The translations under genes were made by a program, and so were the position numbers. Of a stretch of DNA of 8,100 nt, positions 1 through 5,808 are shown piece by piece. The notes under the pieces were generated by a model, which worked only from the letters and a program-made list of their open reading frames with translations, had not been told where the DNA came from and made no database searches. This DNA comes from an uncultured Bacteroidales bacterium (GTDB lineage: Bacteria > Bacteroidota > Bacteroidia > Bacteroidales > F082). Where the stretch lies: contig CALFIT010000044.1 of assembly GCA_937877465.1 (NCBI GenBank), positions 1 through 8,100 on the forward strand, written 5' to 3'. Numbering within the stretch: position 1 is the first letter of the stretch; the number at the start of each line of letters is the position of its first letter.

Positions 1-22
1 TGTTGAATATCAAATATTTAAA

Positions 23-52
23 TTGTTTGTATGGAAATTTGTTGTATTTTTG
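23..52 (+). promoter_or_regulatory. Bacteroidetes-type promoter for the radical SAM cassette
   Basis: TATTTTTG at 45-52 is an exact match to the Bacteroidetes -7 consensus TAnnTTTG. A TTG at 23-25 sits 19 bases upstream, the usual distance for the -33 element (consensus TTTG). The first start codon follows 38 bases after the -7 box. No comparable box is seen before the later cassette genes, so this is the likely promoter for everything up to the terminator near 3500. Confidence 0.7.
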
Positions 53-90
53 CAGGTGATACCACAATATAACAATTCAAAATTGAAACT

Positions 91-396
91 ATGAATAAGA
101 ATATTTACAATGAGTTCAATGAGTATAATTTAAATGAAATAATCAATTCGGAATCTGATAGCGATACAAATGCATGGGCGTTATTGATTATGTTTATTAG
201 CAAAAAGCTTTGGTGCACAATCATTTTATTGCTAATGGCTTGGGGCTGGGATATACGTTTATGGCAAACCATAGTGTTAACGATATTAGCAGTCGTTAAT
301 CTGTTATTGCCCAATACACGAGACAATGAAACTATGGGTTATGTGCGTGTAGCCACGACTGTTATCGCTATTTTAGTGACTATTTTATTATTCTGA
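91..396 (+). CDS. small multi-pass membrane protein, first gene of radical SAM cassette
   Basis: A 101-residue protein that I do not recognise. Residues 1-27 are polar and acidic (EFNEYNLNE, SESDSD) and have no signal-peptide character. Three hydrophobic stretches follow at about 38-53 (with several Trp), 56-73 and 85-101, separated by short charged turns (WD around 53-54, NTRDNE 75-80); the last one runs to the C-terminus. It should therefore sit in the inner membrane with a cytoplasmic acidic N-terminus. Its stop lies 4 bases before the radical SAM start, so the two are almost certainly co-transcribed. The base composition is more AT-rich than the enzyme downstream. In a peptide-modification cluster such a protein could be an immunity or export helper, but nothing in the sequence proves this. 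No ABC transporter or leader peptidase is seen in the window. Confidence 0.8.
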   Translation: MNKNIYNEFNEYNLNEIINSESDSDTNAWALLIMFISKKLWCTIILLLMAWGWDIRLWQTIVLTILAVVNLLLPNTRDNETMGYVRVATTVIAILVTILLF

Positions 397-400
397 TTTA

Positions 401-2005
401 ATGTCGCGTTCGAACAATAATAACCCATTTACTAAGAAAAGCATGAACTATAGACCCATCTGGACTTGTGGCCGCTACAACGCCGAAAAACATGTGGCTT
501 TGATGTACAACCTCTTGGCTGGCTACAGCTACTTCTTTGAGTCGTATTCCGCTGATGTCATCGGAGAGGTGCTTGCCGTGCCACGCAATGGCATTGTTGA
601 CAAAAAACAAATAGCTGATGCCACAGGCATCGCTGAGGAGTCCATCGAAGCATTTTTCGACACCTTGATTAATGCAGGCCTGCTGACGGACTTTGTTCCC
701 ACCGAAGACGACATCAAAAGAATGCGCTCGCAATTGGCCGAAGCCAAGCGCAATGCCTCGATGACCACCGAAAGAACCACCAAGGAAAAGTTGCCTTTCG
801 ACACTTCCTCGGCGGAACAAGATTATTACAATGCCGTTGACGATGGCATGACGGTGACTTCCGTGATGTTTGAGTTGACCTACAACTGTAGCGAGCAATG
901 CATCCATTGCTACAATCCTGGTGCCACGCGCAACGACAATGAAATCAGCCACAGAGGCGACCGCGAGGAACTCGACTTGGACGATTACAAGCGCATCATC
1001 GACGACCTTTGCGAACACGGCTTGGTAAAGGTCTGCCTTTCGGGTGGCGACCCGTTCTCAAAGCCTATCGTTTGGGACATTATTGATTATCTTTACCAAA
1101 AGGAAATTGCTTTTGATGTCTTCACCAACGGGCAACGCATTGTTGACAAGGTGGAACGCTTGGCCAACTATTTCCCACGTTTGGTGGGTGTGAGCATCTA
1201 CAGCGGCATTGCCGAAGACCACGATGCCATCACCCGTGTGAAAGGCTCTTGGGAACGGTCGATGAAAGTGGTGGAACAACTAGCTGAACTTGCCGTTCCC
1301 ATGAACTTGAAATGCTGCATTATGCAGCCCAACCTGCATAGTTATTATATGGTGGCAGACTTGGCAAGGAAGTATGCTGCCGAGACGCAGTTTGAAATTA
1401 ATATCAACGATTCCATTGACGGCGACCTTTGTGCCAGACAATTAAGGTTGACCGAAGAACAATTCCAAGTGGTGCTTCGTGATGACAACATTCCTTATTA
1501 TGTTGGTCCGGAAGCCCCTGGCTTTGGTGGACAGCCAAGACCAATGGATATAAATGGTTGTGGAGCAGGTGGTACTACCTTTTGCATTACTCCTGATGGA
1601 AACCTGCAACCATGTTGTGCCTTCCCTATGCCGTTTGGCAATTTGAAAAGCAAATCTGTGAATGAGATACTGGCAGAAAGTGATGTGCTGAAAGAATGGC
1701 GCTCCGCAACGTTGCAAGAATATGAGGATTGTGGGAAAAAGGACTACTGCTCCTACTGCAACCTTTGTGCCGGCAACAACTATGTGGAACATGGGGATTT
1801 TCGAAAACCATCAGAAAATAATTGCACGATGGCCAAAATCCGCTGCAATATGGCTCATCGGATGAAGCAAGGATATGATTTCTTACAAGGACAAGATTTT
1901 GTAACCGCGTTAAAAGCTCTACCGAAGGCCAAGGTGGACTTGCGACGCATTTATGATACAAAAGGGATAAATGGTGTCTCCCGCAGTACACCTATAACCT
2001 GCTAA
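401..2005 (+). CDS. radical SAM/SPASM-domain enzyme, probable peptide maturase
   Basis: A 534-residue radical SAM enzyme. The canonical CxxxCxxC motif is C163-SEQ-C167-IH-C170, which binds the [4Fe-4S] cluster that cleaves S-adenosylmethionine. The SAM-binding GGDP motif is at 215-218. The C-terminal Cys-rich region (C387, C395, C405/C406, C444, C450, C453, C456, C475) has the layout of a SPASM domain carrying auxiliary Fe-S clusters, with the typical ITPDGNLQPC segment. Residues about 24-98 precede the barrel and look like a small winged helix (helix with LMYNLLAGY, then KKQIADATGIAEESIEAFFDTLINAGLL), resembling the RRE/PqqD-like domains that bind leader peptides. Enzymes of this architecture usually modify ribosomal peptides through thioether or carbon-carbon cross-links, epimerisation or similar chemistry. 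The start at 401 lies 4 bases after the membrane gene; an in-frame ATG at 443 is a possible alternative. The exact reaction cannot be told from sequence. A 34-codon Cys-containing frame follows directly and is the obvious substrate candidate. Confidence 0.95.
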   Translation: MSRSNNNNPFTKKSMNYRPIWTCGRYNAEKHVALMYNLLAGYSYFFESYSADVIGEVLAVPRNGIVDKKQIADATGIAEESIEAFFDTLINAGLLTDFVPTEDDIKRMRSQLAEAKRNASMTTERTTKEKLPFDTSSAEQDYYNAVDDGMTVTSVMFELTYNCSEQCIHCYNPGATRNDNEISHRGDREELDLDDYKRIIDDLCEHGLVKVCLSGGDPFSKPIVWDIIDYLYQKEIAFDVFTNGQRIVDKVERLANYFPRLVGVSIYSGIAEDHDAITRVKGSWERSMKVVEQLAELAVPMNLKCCIMQPNLHSYYMVADLARKYAAETQFEININDSIDGDLCARQLRLTEEQFQVVLRDDNIPYYVGPEAPGFGGQPRPMDINGCGAGGTTFCITPDGNLQPCCAFPMPFGNLKSKSVNEILAESDVLKEWRSATLQEYEDCGKKDYCSYCNLCAGNNYVEHGDFRKPSENNCTMAKIRCNMAHRMKQGYDFLQGQDFVTALKALPKAKVDLRRIYDTKGINGVSRSTPITC

Positions 2006-2016
2006 ATCTTACCGAA

Positions 2017-2121
2017 ATGAAAGTAGAATTAGTTATCAGCAAAACTTCAAGCGTTGTTGCTCCTAGCAAGTGCCCACAAGGCAACCAAATGCAATGTGGT
2101 ATCGCTTACAGAATCCCGTAA
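2017..2121 (+). CDS. 34-residue peptide, candidate RiPP precursor of the radical SAM enzyme
   Basis: A short frame ATG 2017 to TAA 2119-2121, starting 11 bases after the radical SAM stop. The N-terminal half begins MKVELVIS, a potential beta-strand of the kind RRE domains bind, followed by a Ser/Thr/Val stretch. The C-terminal half is KCPQGNQMQCGIAYRIP, with two cysteines (C19, C27) eight residues apart, plus Gly, Gln, Tyr and a terminal Pro. It has no GG leader-cleavage motif and no hydrophobic signal. A strong hairpin follows 15 bases after the stop. Position, size, Cys content and a leader-like N-terminus fit a modified-peptide precursor, but I do not recognise the family. The alternative is a chance open frame; 34 codons alone is not significant. 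The functional role is inference. Confidence 0.6.
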   Translation: MKVELVISKTSSVVAPSKCPQGNQMQCGIAYRIP

Positions 2122-2135
2122 GCATATCGTTTTTA

Positions 2136-2164
2136 CAGGGGAGTGCTTTGCCCGCGCTCCCCTG
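2136..2164 (+). other. strong RNA hairpin after the precursor peptide
   Basis: Arms 2136-2146 and 2154-2164 pair over 11 bp: eight Watson-Crick pairs (CAGGGGAG with CTCCCCTG), then a T-G, a G-C and a C-G pair, around a 7-base loop (TTTGCCC). There is no T-tract afterwards, so it is not a standard intrinsic terminator. Such a structure could protect the 3' end of the upstream peptide message or cause partial termination, giving more precursor than downstream proteins. It lies in the longest spacer inside the cassette. Confidence 0.65.
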
Positions 2165-2209
2165 ATAGTTGTTGAACACATTTTAAGAATGAACAAATAA
2201 CAAGTCTTT

Positions 2210-2428
2210 ATGGAACAAAAGAATTTAGAAAACATCAGAGAGAAAACCCTTAAGGGTCTTAAACTTGCACAAGAAACAAAAGAGGACAACATGATAAAAC
2301 AAGCCCTTGAAATAATTGTCATGTCGTATGCTCAGACTTTAGTCCCGCATCCGGATGAAGACAATGTTGAAGACAAAGAAGTTCGTTTCTTGGTTAATGA
2401 GTTGAGTTTTTATCAAAATAACCTATGA
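2210..2428 (+). CDS. 72-residue helical protein of unknown function
   Basis: I do not recognise this protein. Residues 1-44 are rich in Lys, Glu and Leu and look like two amphipathic helices (ENIREKTLKGLKLAQETKE, then NMIKQALEIIVMSYAQTL). An acidic loop follows (HPDEDNVEDKE, about 47-57) and then a short final helix (VRFLVNELSFYQ). It has no Cys, no membrane segment and no signal peptide, so it should be a small cytoplasmic protein. It starts 46 bases after the cassette hairpin and its stop is 4 bases before the next start codon, which argues for a real gene in the same transcript. It could be an accessory or adaptor subunit for one of the neighbours. A second precursor peptide is less likely, because it lacks residues typical of radical SAM modification cores. 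Confidence 0.7.
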   Translation: MEQKNLENIREKTLKGLKLAQETKEDNMIKQALEIIVMSYAQTLVPHPDEDNVEDKEVRFLVNELSFYQNNL

Positions 2429-2432
2429 TTTT

Positions 2433-3272
2433 ATGCTCTCCGTTCAAGCAAGAAATTTGAATTGTGTTGTTCTTGAGGAAACGGAAGAAAGAAAACTTCT
2501 TTATCCTTACCTTCGTTCCGAGCATGGCGACAAAACCATGTGGCAAGTCAGTCCTGTCCATGGCCGTAGTTATGTGGTGGGTAGGACTGGCGAAGGCCGC
2601 TATGTGGTAAGCAAAGGTAATGGCCTTGGTTACACGCAATACAACTTCGTTTATACCCCCGAAATGCCAACCGATGTCTGGGGCTTGCTGCTTAAGGAAG
2701 ATGCTTTGCGCGATTTCCATTGCGGACAGGAAGTGCAAGCGTTGGGAATCAAGACGAACCAGATGGAGTGCGTGCTGGAGTTGGACTATCCCATCCACAT
2801 TGCCAAAACCAACGTGGACTTGAATCCCGTTTTGTTGCAATACAATGTGGAATGTCCTTATCGTATCAGCGATGCGCCGTTTATGACACGTCAGCAGATA
2901 ACCGATGAGGTCAACAAATGGGAGAAGATGAACGACCGAGGCTTTGACAAGGATTATCTCATTGCCGCCAATGTGCTCATCCGTAACCTGCGCATCATGC
3001 ACGACCATGAGGTACTTCACAACGCCATCCATGAGCAGAACTACACTTGGGCGTTGGAGCTGCTCGACTTTGAATTGTGCCGCACTCCGAACTATCCCTA
3101 CTCCCAAGCCGACTATGAGCGGCATGTGTGCAACCTGTATGACAGAGAAGTGATTCAAACCTATCAAATCATCATCTATATTGCCGGTTGCCTCAACGAA
3201 CCTGTCGATTTCAAGCAACTCGACAATCTGTTTCTTGAATATGGTTTTGACTTAAACAAATTCAAATTATAA
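2433..3272 (+). CDS. kinase-fold-like protein with SelO (AMP-transferase)-type motifs
   Basis: A 279-residue protein, less than two thirds of the usual SelO length. Motif order matches my recollection of SelO/YdiU, a kinase-fold enzyme that transfers AMP to Ser/Thr/Tyr. GRTGEGRYVVSKGNG (50-64) resembles the Gly-rich GxxGDGR loop followed by the KGAG lysine; K61 is the candidate ATP-binding residue. RDFHCGQEVQALGIKTN (93-109) parallels SelO's RE..xSEAMxxLGIPTTR. R144 corresponds to a SelO nucleotide-binding Arg. LHNAIHEQNYT...LLDFE (195-213) parallels AHGVMNTDN...LDYG: N203 and D212 are nine residues apart, exactly as in SelO, and would bind the metal. The C-terminal SelO region is missing. 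It follows the 72-residue gene by 4 bases and precedes the CxxC protein by 4 bases, so translation is probably coupled. No full-length family identity is claimed; the SelO link is a distant-motif inference. It might instead be an inactive pseudokinase. Confidence 0.75.
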   Translation: MLSVQARNLNCVVLEETEERKLLYPYLRSEHGDKTMWQVSPVHGRSYVVGRTGEGRYVVSKGNGLGYTQYNFVYTPEMPTDVWGLLLKEDALRDFHCGQEVQALGIKTNQMECVLELDYPIHIAKTNVDLNPVLLQYNVECPYRISDAPFMTRQQITDEVNKWEKMNDRGFDKDYLIAANVLIRNLRIMHDHEVLHNAIHEQNYTWALELLDFELCRTPNYPYSQADYERHVCNLYDREVIQTYQIIIYIAGCLNEPVDFKQLDNLFLEYGFDLNKFKL

Positions 3273-3276
3273 AACT

Positions 3277-3465
3277 ATGGTTTACATCCCTTGTCAATGC
3301 TGCGGGAAAGAATTTCCCAACACAAGCAAATGGTACGTCTGCGACAAATGCGGGTATCGCGTTTGTCCTTTCTGCCAGCCCTATCACCGAGGCAAATACA
3401 GTAGCGGCGGCTTCAAGTGCAGCCAATGCGCCTTCGGGTATTTGAAAGAACAAAGAGGATTATAG
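3277..3465 (+). CDS. 62-residue zinc-ribbon/RING-like protein with four CxxC knuckles
   Basis: Cysteines form four CxxC pairs at 6/9, 22/25, 30/33 and 48/51, with an extra C8 and H37. This spacing suits two zinc ions in an interleaved (RING- or treble-clef-like) or tandem zinc-ribbon arrangement. The motifs CDKCGYRVCPFC and FKCSQC are typical of small structural zinc domains. No other domain fits in 62 residues. It starts 4 bases after the SelO-like gene and is the last gene before a strong terminator, so it belongs to the cassette. It may act as a protein-protein or protein-nucleic-acid adaptor; Fe-S binding is an alternative because the neighbour is a radical SAM enzyme. The specific function is unknown. 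Confidence 0.75.
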   Translation: MVYIPCQCCGKEFPNTSKWYVCDKCGYRVCPFCQPYHRGKYSSGGFKCSQCAFGYLKEQRGL

Positions 3466-3496
3466 TTAAACAATAAAAGCCGATTCACATGACTTC

Positions 3497-3540
3497 AACC
3501 TCGTCGCATATAAAAATGTGGCGGGGTTGTTTTATTCTTT
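3497..3540 (+). terminator. intrinsic terminator of the radical SAM cassette
   Basis: A 13-bp stem (arms 3497-3509 and 3516-3528, including three G-T pairs) with a 6-base loop ATAAAA is followed by the T-rich tail GTTTTATTCTTT. It lies 31 bases after the stop of the zinc-ribbon gene and closes the cassette on the plus strand. Confidence 0.85.
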
Positions 3541-3616
3541 ATTCCTCACTAAACTAACACTGCGGCCACTGGCGCAGCGTGAAAGACTACCAGCATTTCG
3601 AGAAGTGAACCCTCTT

Positions 3617-3657
3617 GGGCGAAATCCATCTATCTTCGGATGGATTTCGCCCATTTT
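3617..3657 (+). repeat. palindromic repeat copy 1, terminator-like
   Basis: Perfect 14-bp arms GGGCGAAATCCATC (3617-3630) and GATGGATTTCGCCC (3639-3652) flank the loop TATCTTCG, and ATTTTGT follows. It could act as an intrinsic terminator on the plus strand, but no intact gene ends just before it. The same arm recurs at 4148-4175, so it is probably a dispersed genomic repeat. Confidence 0.7.
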
Positions 3658-3668
3658 GTACAATTGTC

Positions 3669-3701
3669 AGCCAAAACTCTCATAATTTTAGAGTTTTGGC
3701 T
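3669..3701. repeat. hairpin with GCCAAAACTC arm, copy 1
   Basis: Perfect 12-bp arms (3669-3680 AGCCAAAACTCT and 3690-3701) enclose a 9-base AT-rich loop. A near-identical hairpin with the same first ten arm bases follows at 3721-3751, 52 bases on. Paired inverted repeats directly ahead of a promoter suggest an operator or a genomic repeat; nothing codes here. Confidence 0.7.
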
Positions 3702-3720
3702 AAAAACAGTATGAATTTCC

Positions 3721-3751
3721 GCCAAAACTCAGAAAATTTATGAGTTTTGGC
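3721..3751. repeat. hairpin with GCCAAAACTC arm, copy 2
   Basis: Perfect 11-bp arms GCCAAAACTCA (3721-3731) and TGAGTTTTGGC (3741-3751) enclose a 9-base loop. The arm pair changes in a compensated way relative to copy 1: the eleventh base is T in copy 1 and A here, with the matching base changed on the other arm. That supports a conserved hairpin or dyad rather than chance. The right arm overlaps the likely -33 element of the following promoter. Confidence 0.7.
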
Positions 3752-3779
3752 TAAAAATATGGATTTTTTCGTATTTTTG
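3746..3779 (+). promoter_or_regulatory. promoter of the decayed ATPase gene
   Basis: TATTTTTG at 3772-3779 is an exact -7 match. TTTG at 3746-3749, inside the second hairpin's right arm, is 22 bases upstream and could be the -33 element. The start of the ATPase remnant follows 22 bases after the -7 box. The promoter looks intact although its gene is broken. Confidence 0.6.
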
Positions 3780-3801
3780 AGGCAATAAAAACGCAAAAAA
3801 G

Positions 3802-4108
3802 ATGAATAATGGTGTCAATATAATAGGAAGAGAGAAGGAAATCGCTGAAATTGAAAAATATGTTCGTTCGGAAAGACCGTGCCGACGATGTGGTCAATAT
3901 TTGTGAAATAAAGTATTCCACAAAAGAATACAGCCTGTCGGAAGACGAATCGAAAAAAATGGCCTACCGATTGGAGGCTTTTCGGCGCGAAACGAGGACA
4001 CGGCAAAGCCTATACCTCACACTCATAACCGCATCGCCCTTAGCCGAAAACGCTTGGTCTGACGACATCCCAGTGAAACTTTCAATGGACGCGTTGTTTG
4101 AACGGTAG
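3802..4108 (+). pseudogene. AAA ATPase of the DUF234-containing family, internally deleted
   Basis: The frame from ATG 3802 encodes MNNGVNIIGREKEIAEIE and onward to about residue 25, the typical first helix and GRxxEI motif of Bacteroidales ATPases of this type. The frame then changes by one near 3871-3877 and continues as DRADDVVNICEIKYS...RLEAFRRETRTRQSLYLTLI...NAW to a stop at 4106-4108. That is the C-terminal nuclease-like DUF234 end of the same family, including the E-x-K of CEIKYS. The Walker A, Walker B and most of the protein (normally several hundred residues) are missing. The first frame stops at 3904-3906. The remnant is best explained by one internal deletion that joined the two ends out of frame. 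Family identity comes from recollection of homologues, not a search. It cannot make a functional ATPase. Confidence 0.8.
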
Positions 4109-4147
4109 GTGATATTTCAAGATAAAAAAGCTACCTCTTCATCTCCA

Positions 4148-4175
4148 GCGAAATCCATCTGCAGATGGATTTCGC
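4148..4175. repeat. palindromic repeat copy 2 (perfect 28-bp palindrome)
   Basis: GCGAAATCCATC-TGCA-GATGGATTTCGC is a perfect 28-bp palindrome sharing its arms with the repeat at 3617-3652. It lies 19 bases past the stop of the minus-strand kinase gene and 39 bases past the ATPase remnant. It could form a bidirectional stop or mRNA-protecting hairpin, but neither strand shows a clear T-tract after it. Confidence 0.7.
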
Positions 4176-4194
4176 CCGAAAGTCCTGTAGTATC

Positions 4195-5808
4195 CTATTC
4201 CTTATCCCTCACCAGCCTCACGGCAGCAGTCCTTCCATCGGTTGGCGAATTCGGATATAAAAGGAAACTACTGAAATCTAATCTCGCTATGCCTTCATCA
4301 CATCTCGTTGACGACCAATAATAGCCATAAGAGCCCACAAGGCTGAGCGTGTCGTTGTTGCATTGACCTGCGGCGGGCAAAAAGACTGCGCCATTGGCCT
4401 CAAAAATGTCTTGCCACTCTTTTGCGAGGATGACATTGCTGTTATAATACCCTCCACCATTTACAAAGTTCAACTGTAGTTTCGAATTGTCCCAATTATC
4501 AGGCACCAAAACAACGCCTCCAACACCGTCCACGGTTGCTTTGGCAAATCGGATATTCGAAGCTGTAGGCCGCATCATGAACAAATACCACAATTCATCT
4601 TTGTTTAGGGTCCTCCAAAGGCCTTCCTCATTACCACCATTGCTGATCGCATTATATCCCCAATCAGCTTGGCCGGTCTGGTCGCAAAGGTCGCAGGTGT
4701 CAATACCATAAGCGATATAGTCGCTTCTGGCCATACTTAAATTCCATGGTTGGTAACAGACAGCTCCATGATCGTAGCCGCTCGTCCCCCATCCGAAAAT
4801 GTCGCGGTCGGCTTTTCGATTTGTGTCGACCAACCCTTCTACAGCAAGATAGTCCCATTGGTTGTCAGCAAATTTCCAATAGGGCGTGTCAGCACTGCCA
4901 ATATATTGCAGGTTACCTTTCGAGAAATACACCTGGTCGCCTGCCTCGTTGATGGTAAACAATCCGTTGATGGTTCCTTCGGGCGAAGTTGGACGCGGCG
5001 ACAAAGGCTTCTCCCTGAAACCTACCAACCAAACAATCGTCCCTATCAGCAGCGCAGCAACCAAACCCAAACCCAATCTCGAGGAAATTCTTATCGTTTC
5101 GTTACGTTGCAGGGCTTTTCGCAAAGCATCGACGCTTTGGTAACGCGCTCTTGGATCTTCCTTCAGACAATGTTGCACTACAGCATCCTTGGCCAAGCCG
5201 AAATGCTGAAGGATTTTGCCTATGGCATAGATGTCGGTAGCTGGTGAGAACAGCTCGGTCTTGGCGGTCAACTGCTCGGGGGCGCAATAGTCGCGGGTGA
5301 ACCCCAAATCGTGTAGGAAGCTCTCGCTCCAACCGAAGCCCAAATCGATGAGCTTCACATGATGTCCCTTGCTAGTGATGAGGATGTTGCTGGGCTTGAG
5401 GTCGAGGTGCAGCATCTTCTTGTCGTGGAGGTAGGACAAAGCCGAAAACAACTCATCACAAAAATGTATCCTATGTTCTTTCTCTTTGAAATAGTCGGGA
5501 TGTTGGGCTACAAAAGCCTCAAGGCTGTCGCCGTCGATGTAGTCCATACGGATGAAAGGGCCTTGTTCGTCCTCATCGTAGGCAAAATAACGCACAATGT
5601 TGGGATGCTCCAACTCTATGCCGAGCTCAAACTCCTTGCGGAACAAACTCATGTAAGCCTCCGACGAGCGCATGTCCTTCTTGGGCCGCTTCACGCAATA
5701 GACGCGGTTGTCCTTGACGAGACGGTAGCAGTCGCAGGTACCACCGCTGTCGAAAAGCACCTCTTCCAGTTCGTGTTGTGCTGATGATATGAAATCGGAA
5801 TCGCTCAT
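4195..5808 (-). CDS. membrane Ser/Thr protein kinase with Bacteroidales-type outer domain
   Basis: A 537-residue protein. Residues about 12-235 are a Hanks-type protein kinase: ATP lysine in CVK (K40), helix-C Glu in the FRKEFELGIELEHPNIV segment, catalytic loop HLDLKPSN (134-141; D136 catalytic base, N141 metal ligand), DLG (155-157) in place of DFG, and APE (176-178). The Arg of HRD is Leu, a non-RD type. The Gly-rich loop (DSGGTCDCYRL) is degenerate. One membrane helix lies at 244-263, so the kinase is cytoplasmic and residues about 270-537 face the periplasm. That outer part (GLFTINEAGDQVYFSKGNLQY, WKFADNQWDYL, GYYWSS, AAVRLVRD) matches a repeated Bacteroidales/Fibrobacter surface domain related to the FISUMP/formylglycine-enzyme-like group. 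It probably senses something outside the membrane and signals to unknown substrates. It overlaps the stop of the upstream gene by one base, so translation is likely coupled. Confidence 0.93.
   Translation of the reverse strand: MSDSDFISSAQHELEEVLFDSGGTCDCYRLVKDNRVYCVKRPKKDMRSSEAYMSLFRKEFELGIELEHPNIVRYFAYDEDEQGPFIRMDYIDGDSLEAFVAQHPDYFKEKEHRIHFCDELFSALSYLHDKKMLHLDLKPSNILITSKGHHVKLIDLGFGWSESFLHDLGFTRDYCAPEQLTAKTELFSPATDIYAIGKILQHFGLAKDAVVQHCLKEDPRARYQSVDALRKALQRNETIRISSRLGLGLVAALLIGTIVWLVGFREKPLSPRPTSPEGTINGLFTINEAGDQVYFSKGNLQYIGSADTPYWKFADNQWDYLAVEGLVDTNRKADRDIFGWGTSGYDHGAVCYQPWNLSMARSDYIAYGIDTCDLCDQTGQADWGYNAISNGGNEEGLWRTLNKDELWYLFMMRPTASNIRFAKATVDGVGGVVLVPDNWDNSKLQLNFVNGGGYYNSNVILAKEWQDIFEANGAVFLPAAGQCNNDTLSLVGSYGYYWSSTRCDEGIARLDFSSFLLYPNSPTDGRTAAVRLVRDKE

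Noticed and set aside
398..1018. 206-codon open frame on the minus strand
   Set aside because: It is antisense to the radical SAM gene across its CxxxCxxC region, and shows no recognisable motif.
2394..3218. 274-codon open frame on the minus strand
   Set aside because: It is antisense to the SelO-like gene, which has coherent motifs, a tight operon position and normal start spacing; the minus frame has none.
3558..3608. Short frame reading HCGHWRSVKDYQHFEK and ending in TGA
   Set aside because: It looks protein-like (CGHW, KDYQHFEK) and may be the tail of a decayed gene, but only 16 codons are open, with no start codon, and no family can be assigned.
3617..4175. The two palindromes as ends of an insertion element
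   Set aside because: Each copy is itself a palindrome, no transposase lies between them, and no target-site duplication is visible. A dispersed palindromic repeat explains them better.
4109..4321. 70-codon plus-strand frame after the ATPase remnant
   Set aside because: It runs through the palindrome at 4148-4175 and into the antisense of the kinase gene, with no plausible protein features.
4750..5247. 165-codon plus-strand frame and other plus-strand frames within 4487-5784
   Set aside because: They are opposite the kinase gene, which has a full set of kinase motifs; the plus frames show no domain and mutually overlap.
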